NCBI RefSeq assembly: GCF_014269025.2 | Contig: NZ_CP077094.1 | Location: 4,154,001-4,218,000 of the forward strand | Source of the DNA: Pseudomonas promysalinigenes | GTDB taxonomy: Bacteria; Pseudomonadota; Gammaproteobacteria; Pseudomonadales; Pseudomonadaceae | Length of the DNA stretch: 64,000 nt | Direction: 5' to 3' | Shown here: positions 20,301 through 26,328 of the stretch, piece by piece | Layout: each line of letters starts with the position of its first letter | How positions within the stretch are numbered: position 1 is the first letter of the stretch | Notes under the pieces: model-generated | Databases searched by the model: none | The model's input: only the letters and a program-made list of their open reading frames with translations | Told to the model about the DNA's origin: nothing | Position numbers and translations under genes: made by a program

Positions 20301-20454
20301 CATCAAGGGGGACGGGCAAGACTCAGTGCACATGACGGACAACTGGACCTTGGTTGCAAACCAGACCGTCGATGGCATCGACTATAACCAATACACGGCC
20401 CAGGAAGATCCGAGCCATCACCTGTGGGTGCAGAACAGCATCCATGTCGTCTGA
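5371..20454 (+). CDS. lapF: Giant repeat adhesin LapF (type I secreted)
   Basis: A 5027-residue secreted surface adhesin. LapF of P. putida mediates cell-cell contact in biofilms and on roots. Residues 1-120 form a BapA-prefix-like N-terminal domain. A hydrophobic Ala/Gly stretch (121-140) and ten consecutive glycines (141-150) follow. From about 153 to 4330 there are roughly 48 Ig-like repeats of about 85 residues (PDTTAP start, GxGEPGxTVxV, DAAGN end). Residues 4330-4860 hold two copies of a larger module with DGSYTYT. The end has an RTX-like patch (DGDDHLVG, GGAGNDTLE, about 4879-4905) and a C-terminal type I secretion region. Genes for a type I exporter follow at once. It is shorter than the 6310 residues I recall for strain KT2440, consistent with repeat loss or gain. 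Confidence 0.95.
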   Translation: MDNIVVADKQSAVATQNAWGDINLNSPGVVQMPVAPDQVATVTRRGQDLIVTLKSGEKVTIGNFFAVDQAGVGSDMVFVGEDGTLWHANYDAAAFTGFTFDEVASLDQLVAGIGVAGEGTSTFAIAALGLLGAGGVAAAAGGGGGGGGGGQPGDTTPPATPIDLLVSPDGLRVSGRGEAGSTVNVFDPAGNLIGTGTVGSDGSFTVDLGSQQNNGQGLTVTITDPAGNTSTGGTVTAPDTTAPTPPSELAVDSQGTTLTGRAEPGSTVQVRGADGTLLGTATAGADGQFSVTLQPPQTNGQALSVTATDAAGNTSQSGTLSAPDTTAPTPPSELAVNSQGTTLTGRAEPGATVQVRGPGGTLLGTATAGADGLFSVTLQPPQTSGQALSVTATDAAGNTSQSGTLSAPDTTAPTPPSELAVNSQGTTLTGRAEPGATVQVRGPGGTLLGTATAGADGLFSVTLQPPQTNGQALSVTATDAAGNTSQGGSLNAPDTTAPTPPSELAVNSQGTTLTGRAEPGATVQVRGPGGTLLGTATAGADGLFSVTLQPPQTNGQALSVTATDAAGNTSQSGSLSAPDTTAPTPPSELAVNSQGTTLTGRAEPGATVQVRGPGGTLLGTATAGADGLFSVTLQPPQTNGQALSVTATDAAGNTSGAAAISAPDDGTPPDTTPPEAPTNLVIGVAGQQLSGRGEAGTTVQVRDASGNLIASGTVGADGTFLLTLSPAVKDGSTLQVTLTDAAGNVSAPGSVTSADLQPPAQPTDLTLADGVTLTGRGEPGTTVQVRDAAGNLVGSGQVGTDGTFSLTLSPAQANGQALDVRLVDAAGNTSAPLQFDAPDITAPAAVTNLAVGPDGLQLAGRGEAGATVQVRDADGNLLGSAIVSANGTFIVDLAPAVAPGAQLSVVQTDAAGNASPVVDYDVPLTGVPTSPTDLNIAADGTSISGSAQPGTRVEVRGADGTLLGSVVVGAEGTFTVPLNPAQANGQLLDVTAVDSLGTSSLPTQIGAPDITAPTAPSELEVSADGTLVTGRAEPGSTVRVLAADGTTVLGSAVVGPTGVFSISLAPPQVDGESLQVTATDAAGNASAASTVTAPDIDGGTDTTPPQPASDLAISGDGRLVSGRGEVGATVKVLDDQGQVIGTGTVQADGTFNVVLTEPVTNGSSLQVTLTDAAGNVSTPSLLTAPDLQPPAQPTDLTLADGVTLTGRGEPGTTVQVRDAAGNLVGSGQVGTDGNFSLTLSPAQANGQALDVRLVDAAGNTSAPLQFDAPDITAPAAVTNLAVGPDGLQLAGRGEAGATVQVRDADGNLLGSAIVSANGTFIVDLAPAVAPGAQLSVVQTDAAGNASPVVDYDVPLTGVPTSPTDLNIAADGTSISGSAQPGTRVEVRGADGTLLGSVVVGAEGTFTVPLNPAQANGQLLDVTAVDSLGTSSLPTQIGAPDITAPTAPSELEVSADGTLVTGRAEPGSTVRVLAADGTTVLGSALVGPTGVFSISLAPPQVDGESLQVTATDAAGNASAASTVTAPDIDGGTDTTPPQPASDLAISGDGRLVSGRGEVGATVKVLDDQGQVIGTGSVQADGTFNVVLTAPVTDGSSLQITLTDAAGNVSTPTPLTSPDLQAPAQPTGLSLSDAVTLTGSGEAGTRVEVRDASGNLIGTGIVAANGSFSVTLDAPQANGEQLSITLTDATGNRSIPLAYTAPDTTPPAQITDITLGAGSLAVSGRGEPGATVEVRDGAGALLGSGVVSANGTFLVNLDAALTTGQSIELVQTDAAGNPSTAVTVIVPAAPLPDSPTGLAVSADGTTLSGNAPAGTQVQVRDGNGNVLGSVQVGNEGTFTLTLDPAQANGELLDVVAVDAGGNSSLPTQISAPDITPPNEATDLQVSADGVTLTGRGEPGATVQVTNAQGTLLGTAVIGANGQFAVTLDPAQNDGQQLDVALRDGAGNTSTTTVTAPDLDGPLQPSGLAIDITGLHLTGTGQAGSLVTVRAADGTVLGTATVGADGRFDVTLGQPQLNGQSLTVEATDSLGNSAGPVGFIAPDSTPPQVVGTPSVDGAGATVSGTGEAGATVTVRGPNGAVLGSAVVGNDGNFQVTLAPPQTNGQALTVEQRDPAGNVSPSVGLNAPDTTAPAITTGLTLSANGAQLTGFGEPGAQVRVTGTGGAVLGNATVQADGSFSVTLTPAQLNGQTLTVIQTDGGGNPSPANTLIASDLQAPEAAQGLALSADGTLLTGQGEPGATVQVRDTAGQLLGSGVVGQNGSFSVTLSPAQISGETVSVVLTDAAGNASPSVPFTADDSSGPAVPGGVQVNADGTLVTGTGQAGATVEVRNAAGDLLGSVVVPASGTFSVSLTPAQLDGQTLDVVQINGQGTASAAAQAIAPDLTPPQLPTDLAITPDGLALTGNAPGAASVTVLSPSGVETTVAVNPDGSFSVPLATALLNGETVTVVVTDAAGNSTAPTPVIAADTTPPAAASDIAVSPDGGTISGSAEPGTTVIVRDGNTQLGSATVGPDGTFAVQVNPPLATGDSVQLVVQDGGNNETAVTVNGPDGTELAAPSNLALSADGFLLTGEGTVGSLITVTSGGTTLGTGTVGSDGIFRIFFANSQLNAQVLSVSARASAGGAPSVPATLQAPDTTAPDAPTQVAINRSGTTLSGRGEVGATVSVTDANGAVVGSGTVGSNGLFNITLTPAQSDAQNLTITQADAAGNVSLAATLQAPDLQAPDAASGLSLNSAATVVSGQGEAGATVTVRDASGVILATGTVNQSGQFQITLPSAQTTGSPLQVTLADAAGNVSSPASLATPDRTPPAAVTNALLSADGRQLSGSGEVGATVQVRNAAGTLLGTATVGADGRFTVIFDTPQNSGQAIGVSQVDAAGNVSPAVSLTTPDLTAPSPLTNVVLNNNGLTLTGLGEAGATVTVRGADGTIVGTGVVSANGSFTLDLDTAQLNAQRLSITQTDAGNNTSAAVNIIAPDFTPPAAPSDLALSSSGLQLSGSAEAGSTVTVRDASGAVLGTAVAAANGTFQVTLNSAQTNGQALQVTATDAAGNVSPAAPYTAPDTTPPAAVANLAVSADGTTLTGTGEAGATVTVRAADGTALGNAIVAANGQFSVTLSPAANTGAVLSVVQTDAALNASPEQQVTAPGAAAPASPSNLVLSADGLTITGTATPGIMVKVYGPNGVLLGMAPVGSDGSFTVALGSAQANGEVLQVSAIGSDGTSSLPTLLQAPDTTAPQPLTNLMLSSDGLVVTGRGEAGATVTITGAGGASLGSAVVDASGNFSVTLAAAQINGQQLSAAQTDAAGNESNSVSLTAPDRVAPDAPANLAFAGGGSLLNGTGEANANIKVLAADGSVIGTGVVAANGTFQVTLTPSQANGQQVQVVLTDAAGNQSAPTAITAPDTTAPTPPTELAISSDGVTITGRGEAGATVTVTNAGGQQVGTTTVDASGNFTVTLNPALSNAEVLSFTQTDAAGNVSAAATLTTPDFTPPDQLTNVLINADGSVVTGAGEPGATVTVTNAAGVLLGTTTVLADGSFRVELTPAQINLQVLSVQQADPPGNISEPVTVTAPDLTPPAAATALQLNAAGDQLGGVGEAGATVRVFVGNVQIGTATVAANGTFLVNLDTPQLNGQLLQVTLQDNANNISAISSLTAADVTPPATVVASLNPSGTQISGTGEVGAQVTVINNLGNLIGQGVIAVDGTFVITLTTAQVNGQQLTVIAQDPTGNPSLPLLLTAPDLTPPVQPGSLNVTGNGTLLSGTGEVGSVITVRNPAGTVVGTVTVPDGGNFVVTLSPAQNNGQLLTVTSTDAAGNVSLPGTYQTADTSPPAIVTNLAINPDYNVLTGRGEAGATVTVSFGGQEIGTGQVDSAGNFSVSLSPTPGSSAILTVTQADAANNISPVASYTTPLVPPAEPPVSAVLAADGLTLTGVATAAAAIRVYDADGNLIGSGLANPVTGAFTVTLDSAQLNGQHLSVTAVSALGGESQPVFITAADITPPANPVVTALSANGLLLTGTGEAGATVTVRDAGGAVLGTGLVNGAGGFAINLSSAQLNGQVLSLSQADAALNVSATTTFTAPDTQAPLAPTSLAISANGTVLTGIGEPGATVTVLSLTGGSLGTAVVQANGTFSVTLNTAQNDGQALVVRQADAAGNLSAWAAITAPDTTPPTAPVATINANGTLISGSGQVGSTVTVRNSAGTVLGTATVGTNGLFVVSLSAAQIDNQALTVTLTDAAGNVSTGTALTAPDLTPPALPGSLVISADGTTLTGTGEVGATVTVRNASGTVLQTATVQPNGSFTVTLSPAQDNGQILSVTLTDPRNNVSGAAIVTAPDLDANLPLVASDNLATANVTLSPVTTSQTFNDSFTTLLSGFSKTFTWTVGAGTTADPTLLLSTNSVLALLNNANFTLQVKDASGAWVTIATGNTQGLLDLIVLPIGLQVDIGVLKAGDYRLTVASGGIGLVTNVATTLEVDITSLTQFTGSGTATSGNVITDPGTTGVIDSLGPDNAAVLQVLKNGSFVAAASGAGTTVQGLYGSLVIHADGSYTYTPNGTPASVGKVDVFSYQLVHPNGQAAAASLYVRIDSPQATEVWSDTNLGAPATVVDAVNDIDSTNITLANRVDTSSTTLGTLSLPVIGARQATYTTTVAADTSADLQVVINSANLLTLLGNTTIALYKLNTSTGQYALVQSVPGSSLLTLLGGGAGYTFSGQTAGSYQVRVNSSGIGLLSSITTSLNATTTHLTEFVVSNYTAVSGNLITDAAGADTLGSSLTVLSILTAANTFTVPGYNGVSVVGTYGTLLVQADGSYTYTLKSGLTSAVIGQHDTFTYELTHPNGTTDTATLTVNLDNAAGLTTFSALAADTSDDNAVVASLAAASGEVIAGTDGDDHLVGSQGGHITLEGGAGNDTLEVVDQNFASVDGGTGTDTLLWGGGDASIDLANLADRIHNIEVIDLNDTSAVALTLNLADVVAITEASNDTLIIKGDGQDSVHMTDNWTLVANQTVDGIDYNQYTAQEDPSHHLWVQNSIHVV
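6085..7359 (+). repeat. Five near-identical 255-bp repeats in lapF
   Basis: Units starting at 6085, 6340, 6595, 6850 and 7105 are exactly 255 bp (85 codons) and almost identical at DNA level, including synonymous positions. The first is the most divergent. Elsewhere in the gene, repeats are similar only at protein level. Confidence 0.95.
7633..10218 (+). repeat. 1293-bp tandem duplication in lapF
   Basis: Bases 7633-8925 are repeated at 8926-10218 with only scattered differences. The unit is 431 codons, equal to five Ig-like repeats, and keeps frame. It is a higher-order duplication on top of the basic repeat. Confidence 0.93.
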
Positions 20455-20468
20455 GGCCGCTGCAAACC

Positions 20469-20486
20469 GCCGGGCACATGCCCGGC
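20469..20486 (+). promoter_or_regulatory. GC-rich hairpin between lapF and lapH
   Basis: GCCGGGCA (20469-20476) and TGCCCGGC (20479-20486) form a perfect inverted repeat 14 bases after the lapF stop, without a T run. It may stabilise the lapF 3' end or reduce read-through into the exporter genes. Confidence 0.55.
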
Positions 20487-20516
20487 GACAAGGACGAACA
20501 GCAGTAAGGGAATTTC

Positions 20517-21950
20517 GTGAAGCGAAGCAGTCCGCTGTCACCGCTGTGGCTAGGAGCCCTCGGGCTCCTGGCGTTGAATCTGAACCCGGTTGCCCAGGCA
20601 GCCGATGACATAGACCCCAGACTGCGTACCATCGGGCCGTCGCTGATGCGTGACGCGCCCGATGCCGTGCCGGCTCGCCCACCGACCGGGCAGGCCAGCG
20701 CCCAAGGTGACCGCCTGGGCCTGGCTGAAGCGGTACTCACCGCCGCCCAGTGGCACCCCAGCATCGCCCAGGCCATTGGCAACCTTTACAAGCAAGGCGA
20801 AGGCATCAACGTGGCCCGCGCAGGATACTACCCGCAAATTTCTGGGGGCCTGCGCACCGGCTATGACACCGGCTACGGCGGCGACCGCAGCAGCCAGGCG
20901 GTGAACCTGTCGTTGAAGCAAATGCTGTACGACTTCGGCAAGGTCGACCATGCCGTCAGCGCCGCCCAGGCTGCGGCCAATCGCGCCCAGGCCAACATCC
21001 TGCTGGTGATCGACGACCTTGCCCGCGATACCGCCTACGCCTGGATCGAAACCCGCCGTTACGAGCAACTGATGCAGATCGCCCGCGATCAGATTCGCGG
21101 CGTGGGAGACATCGCCGGCATGGCCCGGCAACGCAGCGACATGGGCGCCAGCACGCGTTCCGATGTGGTCCAGGCCGAATCCAGGGTGGAGGGCGCCCGC
21201 GCTACCCTCGAAGAGTACCAAGCCCAATACCAACGCTGGCGCTCCACCCTGGCCGAACTGCTTGGGCGGGTGGCGCCGCCAGCCTTGGCCGAAGCGCCGC
21301 CACCTGAACTGAACCAGGCGTGCAAGCGCAGCAATGGCAGTAGCGACCGGTTGCCCGCCGTGCTGATGGCCCTGGCCCTGCGTGCCCAATCCCAGGCCGA
21401 ACTGGCCCAAGCCAAGGCCGAGGCCTACCCCACGCTGTCGCTGCAGCCGCAGGTCAATCACTACCTGGATAACGACTACAACCGCGACAACCGAAGCCTG
21501 GACCGCACTCAGGCAGGCATCTACCTGAATGTCGAAGTGCCCATCTATCAAGGTGGCGCCGTCAGCGCGCGCAGCCGCGCCGCCGGGCATGCCCTGAGCG
21601 CCGCCGACTCGGCTGAGGACGCCGCACGCCTGCAAGCCCGCCGAGGCCTTGCCGAAGCCATGGCACAGACTACAGGCCTGGGCCGGCGGCTCGACGCACT
21701 GCAATCACGCCAGTCCAGCATTCAGGAAGCCCGCCAACTGTATGGCCGGCAGTACCTGGACTTGGGCACCAGGCCCCTGCTCGACCTGCTCAATGCCGAG
21801 CAGGAGATCTACCAGTCCCGCTTCGAACTCGCCGGCACCCGCTCCGACCTGCTGCGCCTGGATGTCGACTGCCTGTACAACACCGGCGCCCTGCGTTCGG
21901 CCTTTGGGCTGGAAGGGCGCAACCTGCAAGGGGTGGAAATCGAGCCATGA
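20517..21950 (+). CDS. lapH: TolC-family outer-membrane channel of the LapF exporter
   Basis: Outer-membrane component of a type I secretion system. The 477-residue product has a cleavable signal peptide (about 28 residues, ending VAQA) and two outer-membrane-efflux repeats rich in coiled coil (for example 140-250 and 330-450). It starts with GTG at 20517 behind TAAGGG. It follows lapF by 62 bases and overlaps the next gene by ATGA (21947-21950), so the three exporter genes are translationally coupled. The symbol follows my recollection of lapFHIJ in P. putida; the family is certain, the letter less so. Confidence 0.88.
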   Translation: MKRSSPLSPLWLGALGLLALNLNPVAQAADDIDPRLRTIGPSLMRDAPDAVPARPPTGQASAQGDRLGLAEAVLTAAQWHPSIAQAIGNLYKQGEGINVARAGYYPQISGGLRTGYDTGYGGDRSSQAVNLSLKQMLYDFGKVDHAVSAAQAAANRAQANILLVIDDLARDTAYAWIETRRYEQLMQIARDQIRGVGDIAGMARQRSDMGASTRSDVVQAESRVEGARATLEEYQAQYQRWRSTLAELLGRVAPPALAEAPPPELNQACKRSNGSSDRLPAVLMALALRAQSQAELAQAKAEAYPTLSLQPQVNHYLDNDYNRDNRSLDRTQAGIYLNVEVPIYQGGAVSARSRAAGHALSAADSAEDAARLQARRGLAEAMAQTTGLGRRLDALQSRQSSIQEARQLYGRQYLDLGTRPLLDLLNAEQEIYQSRFELAGTRSDLLRLDVDCLYNTGALRSAFGLEGRNLQGVEIEP

Positions 21951-24115
21951 ACGATCCTGTGAAATTGACCCAATCCGGTCAGCAGCAGCCTGTGGAGCAG
22001 ATGCAGGAACAGCGCCCCGATCTGAGCCCCTGGCTGGAAGTGATGCTGCAGGTCGCGCACCATTACCGTCTCGACGTCTCGCCCCAGCGCATCCGCCTGG
22101 CTGCGGTCGAAGATGCACGCCCGCTGGATGAAATTCTGCGGCACATGGCACGCCAGGCCGGCCTGACCTTGCGCTTCGTGCGTTACGACGCCAAGGCCCT
22201 GCGCCAGTGGCGCACGCCATTGGTGCTGGAACTGGACGATGGTCAACTGGCCACGGTAGAGGCCGTGACCGAAGACAACGAGCTGGCAGTGGTGTTTGCC
22301 GGCGACCAGCGCCTGACCTCGCGCTTGCCCCGTGACGCCCTGGAGGGGCGTATCAACCGCGTGGCGCTGATGCGCCCGGCGCGGCCCCTGCGTGATGTGC
22401 GCACTGACGACTACACCGCCCCGTACGACCACCACTGGTTCGCCCGCATCGTGCTGCGCGACCTGCGCCCTTATAGCCAGGTGATGGTCGCCTCGCTGGT
22501 GGCCAACGTGATGGCGCTGGCCGGCGTGCTGTTTTCGATGCAGGTATACGACCGGGTGATTCCCGCCGAGTCGCTGCCCACCTTGTACGTACTGTTCGGC
22601 GGCGTGGTGCTGGCGTTGGTGTTCGACTTCAGCATGCGCCTGCTGCGCCTGAAGGTGACCGACCTGTTGGGCAAACGCGCTGACCTGCGGGTATCGGACC
22701 TGGTCTACGGGCATGCGCTGCGCCTGCGCAACTCGGCCCGGCCGAAATCCACCGGCTCGTTCATCTCACAGTTGCGCGAGCTGGAGTCGATCCGCGACTT
22801 GATCACCTCCAGCACGGCAACCGCGTTGGCAGACTTGCCGTTCTTCCTACTGTTCCTGTTCGTGTTCTGGCTGATTGGCGGGGTACTGGTGTTCATCCCG
22901 CTGGTGGCACTGCTGGCCATGGTCATCCCCGGCCTGCTGGCACAGAAGCGGCTGGCGGCCCTGGCCAATGCGTCGATGCGCGAATCCTCGCTGCGCAATG
23001 CCATGCTGGTGGAAAGCGTGCAGGGCCTGGACGAGATCAAAGCCTTGCAGGCCGAAGCCCGTTTCGAGCGGCAGTGGAATCAATACAACGCTGCCTGCGC
23101 GCACACCAATTTGCGCCTGCGCACATTGACCAACGGCTTGGTCACCTGGACCCAGAACGTCCAAGGTGCAGTGTTTGCGGTAGTGATCGTGATCGGCGCG
23201 CCAATGGTGATTGCAGGGGACCTCACTACCGGTAGCCTGGTGGCCGCCTCGATGCTGTCCTCACGGATGATGGCCCCACTTGCCCAGCTGACCCATGTAC
23301 TGACCCGCTGGCAACAGGCCAAAGTCGCGCTGGAGGGCCTGGACAAGCTGATGCAGGCACCGGTCGATCACCCCGAGGGCGAAGCCCGCGTCCATTTGCC
23401 GGCGATCCGCGGCGAATATCTGCTGCGCCAGGCGCACTTTCGCTACAGCCCAGAGGCACCACCCGTGCTGAGCATCGGCCAGCTGGCCATTCAACCCGGC
23501 GAGCGCATTGCAGTGCTGGGGCGCAACGGTGCCGGCAAATCGACCTTGCTGCAGGCCCTAGGCGGCGCCATGGACCTGGCCCAGGGCGAAGTCAGCCTCG
23601 ATGGCATCGCCATGGACCACCTAGACCCCGCCGACCTGCGCCGCGACGTGGGCCTGCTTGCTCAGTATTCCCGGCTGTTTCACGGCACCCTGCGGGAAAA
23701 CCTCACCCTCGGCGCCGGCCAGGCCAGCGACCAGGAGCTGGTCGCAGCGCTGGCCGCGACCGGGGCACTGGAGTTCGTAAGGCGCCTGCCCAAGGGGCTC
23801 GACCATCTGATCCTCGAAGGCGGCCTGGGGCTCTCCGGCGGCCAACGCCAAGCCCTGGTGCTGTCACGCCTGCTGGTGCGCCAACCGCAGGTGCTGCTGC
23901 TCGACGAGCCCACCGCCTCGCTGGACGACACCACCGAACGCAAGTTGCTGGATAACCTCGACCGCTTCTGCCAGGGCCGTACCTTGGTGATCGCAACCCA
24001 CCGCCTGAGCGTGTTGCAGCGGGTCGAACGCATCATCGTGCTGGACGGTGGGCGTATCGTCATCGACGACAAACGCGAAGCCGCCCTGGCCAAACTGCAA
24101 GGAGTGCAGGCATGA
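21947..24115 (+). CDS. lapI: Type I secretion ABC transporter, LapB-like
   Basis: Inner-membrane ATPase that would power LapF export. The 722-residue product has a degenerate C39-peptidase-like domain (about 20-140) lacking the catalytic Cys. Such a domain binds substrate in LapB/HlyB-type transporters. A six-helix membrane domain spans about 170-450. The nucleotide-binding domain has Walker A GRNGAGKST, signature LSGGQRQ, Walker B VLLLDEPTASLDD and switch histidine ATHRL. It overlaps lapH and lapJ by four bases each. Lack of a protease domain agrees with an adhesin that has a C-terminal secretion signal and no leader cleavage. Confidence 0.92.
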   Translation: MNDPVKLTQSGQQQPVEQMQEQRPDLSPWLEVMLQVAHHYRLDVSPQRIRLAAVEDARPLDEILRHMARQAGLTLRFVRYDAKALRQWRTPLVLELDDGQLATVEAVTEDNELAVVFAGDQRLTSRLPRDALEGRINRVALMRPARPLRDVRTDDYTAPYDHHWFARIVLRDLRPYSQVMVASLVANVMALAGVLFSMQVYDRVIPAESLPTLYVLFGGVVLALVFDFSMRLLRLKVTDLLGKRADLRVSDLVYGHALRLRNSARPKSTGSFISQLRELESIRDLITSSTATALADLPFFLLFLFVFWLIGGVLVFIPLVALLAMVIPGLLAQKRLAALANASMRESSLRNAMLVESVQGLDEIKALQAEARFERQWNQYNAACAHTNLRLRTLTNGLVTWTQNVQGAVFAVVIVIGAPMVIAGDLTTGSLVAASMLSSRMMAPLAQLTHVLTRWQQAKVALEGLDKLMQAPVDHPEGEARVHLPAIRGEYLLRQAHFRYSPEAPPVLSIGQLAIQPGERIAVLGRNGAGKSTLLQALGGAMDLAQGEVSLDGIAMDHLDPADLRRDVGLLAQYSRLFHGTLRENLTLGAGQASDQELVAALAATGALEFVRRLPKGLDHLILEGGLGLSGGQRQALVLSRLLVRQPQVLLLDEPTASLDDTTERKLLDNLDRFCQGRTLVIATHRLSVLQRVERIIVLDGGRIVIDDKREAALAKLQGVQA

Positions 24116-25296
24116 GCCAACATGAACTTCCCGCGTCCTACCTCGATGGCCAGGACGAGCAGGCGGTACTGCGTGCTGGCCGCCTCATCACAATTTGCGC
24201 GGTGATGCTCGGCGCCTTCCTGGCCTGGGCGGCCTGGTTCGAGGTAACCGAAGTGTCCACCGGCACCGGCAAGGTGATTCCCAGCTCACGGGAGCAGGTG
24301 ATTCAGTCGTTCGAGGGCGGCATCGTCGCCGAAATGAACGTCGCCGAAGGCGATCTGGTCGAGCGTGGCCAGGTGCTGGCGCAGCTCGACCCGACCAAGA
24401 CCGCCTCCAGCGTTGGCGAAAGCGAGGCCAAGTACCGCGCAGCACTGGCCAGCGTGGCACGCCTGCGCGCCGAGGTCACCGGCAAACCACTGCGCTTTCC
24501 TGCAAGCCTGAAAGACTCGCCCGAACTGATCGACGCCGAAACTGCGCTGTACGAAACCCGTCGAAAAGGCCTGGAGCAGACCCTGGCAGGCATCGAGGAT
24601 TCGTTGAGGCTGGTGCGCGCCGAACTGAAAATCACCGAGAACCTGGCCAAGATGGGTGCCTCCAGCCGAGTTGAGGTGATCCGCCTGAACCGTCAGCGCT
24701 CGGAGCTTGAACTCAAGGCCAACGAAGCGCGCTCCGACTACCTGGTGCGCTCGCGTGAAGAGCTGGCCAAGGCCAGTGCCGAAGCCGACAGCCTGGCGGA
24801 GGTGATTCGCGGGCGCAGCGACTCACTGACCCGCCTGACCCTGCGCTCGCCGGTACGCGGCATCGTCAAGGACATCGAGGTCAACACCCTGGGCGGTGTC
24901 GTGCAGCCGGGCGGGCAGGTGATGAAAATTGTGCCGATGGACGAGCGGCTGCTGATCGAAACACGCATCGCCCCAAGAGACATTGCCTTCATCCACCCCG
25001 ACCAGGCAGCCAAGGTCAAGATCACTGCCTACGACTACTCGGTGTATGGCGGCCTGGACGGTAAGGTAGTGGGCATTTCCCCAGACACCCTGCAGGATGA
25101 AGTGAAGCCCGAGATCTACTACTACCGAGTGTTCATCCGCACCGAACAGGACAGCCTGACCAACAAGGCCGGCAAGCATTTTGCGATCGTGCCGGGGATG
25201 ATCGCCACGGTGGATATTCGCACGGGTCAGAAGACCATACTCGATTACCTGGTCAAGCCGCTGAACCGCGCCCGGGAAGCGCTGCGCGAGCGTTGA
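24112..25296 (+). CDS. lapJ: HlyD-family membrane fusion protein of the LapF exporter
   Basis: Periplasmic adaptor joining the ABC ATPase to the outer-membrane channel. The 394-residue product has a short cytoplasmic tail, one membrane anchor (about 22-45, RLITICAVMLGAFLAWAAWF), a lipoyl/barrel-sandwich half (VIQSFEGGIVAEMNVAEGD), a long coiled coil (about 130-235) and the second half (LRSPVRGIVKDIEVNTLGGVV). The LapC/HlyD C-terminal region follows. ATGA overlap with lapI. It is the last gene of the exporter, and the next gene, cheV, has its own promoter. Confidence 0.92.
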   Translation: MSQHELPASYLDGQDEQAVLRAGRLITICAVMLGAFLAWAAWFEVTEVSTGTGKVIPSSREQVIQSFEGGIVAEMNVAEGDLVERGQVLAQLDPTKTASSVGESEAKYRAALASVARLRAEVTGKPLRFPASLKDSPELIDAETALYETRRKGLEQTLAGIEDSLRLVRAELKITENLAKMGASSRVEVIRLNRQRSELELKANEARSDYLVRSREELAKASAEADSLAEVIRGRSDSLTRLTLRSPVRGIVKDIEVNTLGGVVQPGGQVMKIVPMDERLLIETRIAPRDIAFIHPDQAAKVKITAYDYSVYGGLDGKVVGISPDTLQDEVKPEIYYYRVFIRTEQDSLTNKAGKHFAIVPGMIATVDIRTGQKTILDYLVKPLNRAREALRER

Positions 25297-25319
25297 TCGC
25301 TGCTTGACGCTGTCGGCAT

Positions 25320-25346
25320 TAAAGAGCCGTTGAATGAAGCCGATAA
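25320..25346 (+). promoter_or_regulatory. FliA (sigma28) promoter of cheV
   Basis: TAAA, exactly 15 bases, then GCCGATAA is the full sigma28 consensus. It starts 23 bases after lapJ and about 33 bases before the cheV ATG. It makes cheV part of the flagellar/chemotaxis regulon rather than the lap operon. Confidence 0.85.
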
Positions 25347-25379
25347 ACCGGCATCCCTAGTTCTTTCACGAAGGTCACC

Positions 25380-26279
25380 ATGGCCACGCAAAATGCCCGT
25401 GCAGATGCGCTGTCGCTACTGCTCTTCACCCTGCGCAGCGGCAAGCTGATGGCAATCAACCTGCTCAAGGTCAGCGAGATCATCCCTTGCCCGCCACTGA
25501 CCAAGCTGCCCGAGTCACACCCCCATGTGAAGGGCGTAGCGACACTGCGGGGCAATTCGCTGTCGGTCATCGACCTGTCCCGGGCCATTGGCGAACGGCC
25601 GCTGGAAGATCCGGCCGGCGGCTGCCTGATCGTCACCGAAATCAGCCGTTCGCGCCAAGGCTTGCACGTGCAGGCGGTTAGCCGCATCGTCCACTGCCTG
25701 AGCACCGACATCAAACCGCCGCCGTACGGCTCGGGCAACCGGTCGTTCATCACCGGGGTGACGCGGGTCGACAACACCCTGGTACAGGTGCTGGATATCG
25801 AGAAGGTCATTCACGGCATCGCCCCGCCAGAGCCCCAGGCCCATCCTGATCAACTGAGCGAAGAAGACGCAAGCCTGCTGGCAGCCGCCAACATTCTGGT
25901 GGTCGACGACAGCCAGGTGGCGCTGCAGCAGTCAGTGCATACCCTGCGCCATCTCGGCATCGAATGTCACACCGCACGCAGTGCCAAGGATGCGATCAAC
26001 GTATTGCTGGAACTGCAGGGCACTGCCCAGGAAATCAACATCATCGTTTCAGACATCGAAATGTCCGAGATGGACGGCTACGCCTTTACCCGCACCCTGC
26101 GCGAGACACCGGACTTCCAGCACCTGTACGTTCTACTGCACACCTCACTGGACAGCGCCATGAGCAGTGAAAAGGCCAATCGGGCCGGGGCCAATGCGAT
26201 TCTCACCAAGTTTTCTTCGCCTGATTTGACCGACTGCCTGGTGACGGCGGCGCGTGCTGTTGTGTTTGCCGAACGTTGA
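25380..26279 (+). CDS. cheV: Chemotaxis coupling protein CheV
   Basis: Links chemoreceptors to the kinase CheA and is itself phosphorylated. The 299-residue product has an N-terminal CheW domain (about 10-155) and a C-terminal receiver domain (about 170-299). The receiver has the acidic pair LVVDDS, phosphoacceptor Asp in IIVSDIEMSEMDGY, and Lys in LTKF. The ATG follows GAAGGTCACC. It is transcribed from the perfect FliA site upstream. It sits between the adhesin exporter and the accessory island and is not obviously co-transcribed with either. Confidence 0.94.
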   Translation: MATQNARADALSLLLFTLRSGKLMAINLLKVSEIIPCPPLTKLPESHPHVKGVATLRGNSLSVIDLSRAIGERPLEDPAGGCLIVTEISRSRQGLHVQAVSRIVHCLSTDIKPPPYGSGNRSFITGVTRVDNTLVQVLDIEKVIHGIAPPEPQAHPDQLSEEDASLLAAANILVVDDSQVALQQSVHTLRHLGIECHTARSAKDAINVLLELQGTAQEINIIVSDIEMSEMDGYAFTRTLRETPDFQHLYVLLHTSLDSAMSSEKANRAGANAILTKFSSPDLTDCLVTAARAVVFAER

Positions 26280-26282
26280 ATC

Positions 26283-26320
26283 AAAAAAGGGCAGGTGGCC
26301 TAGCGACCTCTCTGCCCTTG
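26283..26320 (-). terminator. Rho-independent terminator of the deaminase unit
   Basis: On the minus strand AAGGGCAG and CTGCCCTT form a stem with the internal pairs AGGT/ACCT, followed by six Ts. It starts about ten bases after the stop of the 52-residue ORF and so closes that two-gene unit. It may also serve cheV from the other side. Confidence 0.8.
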
Positions 26321-26328
26321 CCTGACCA

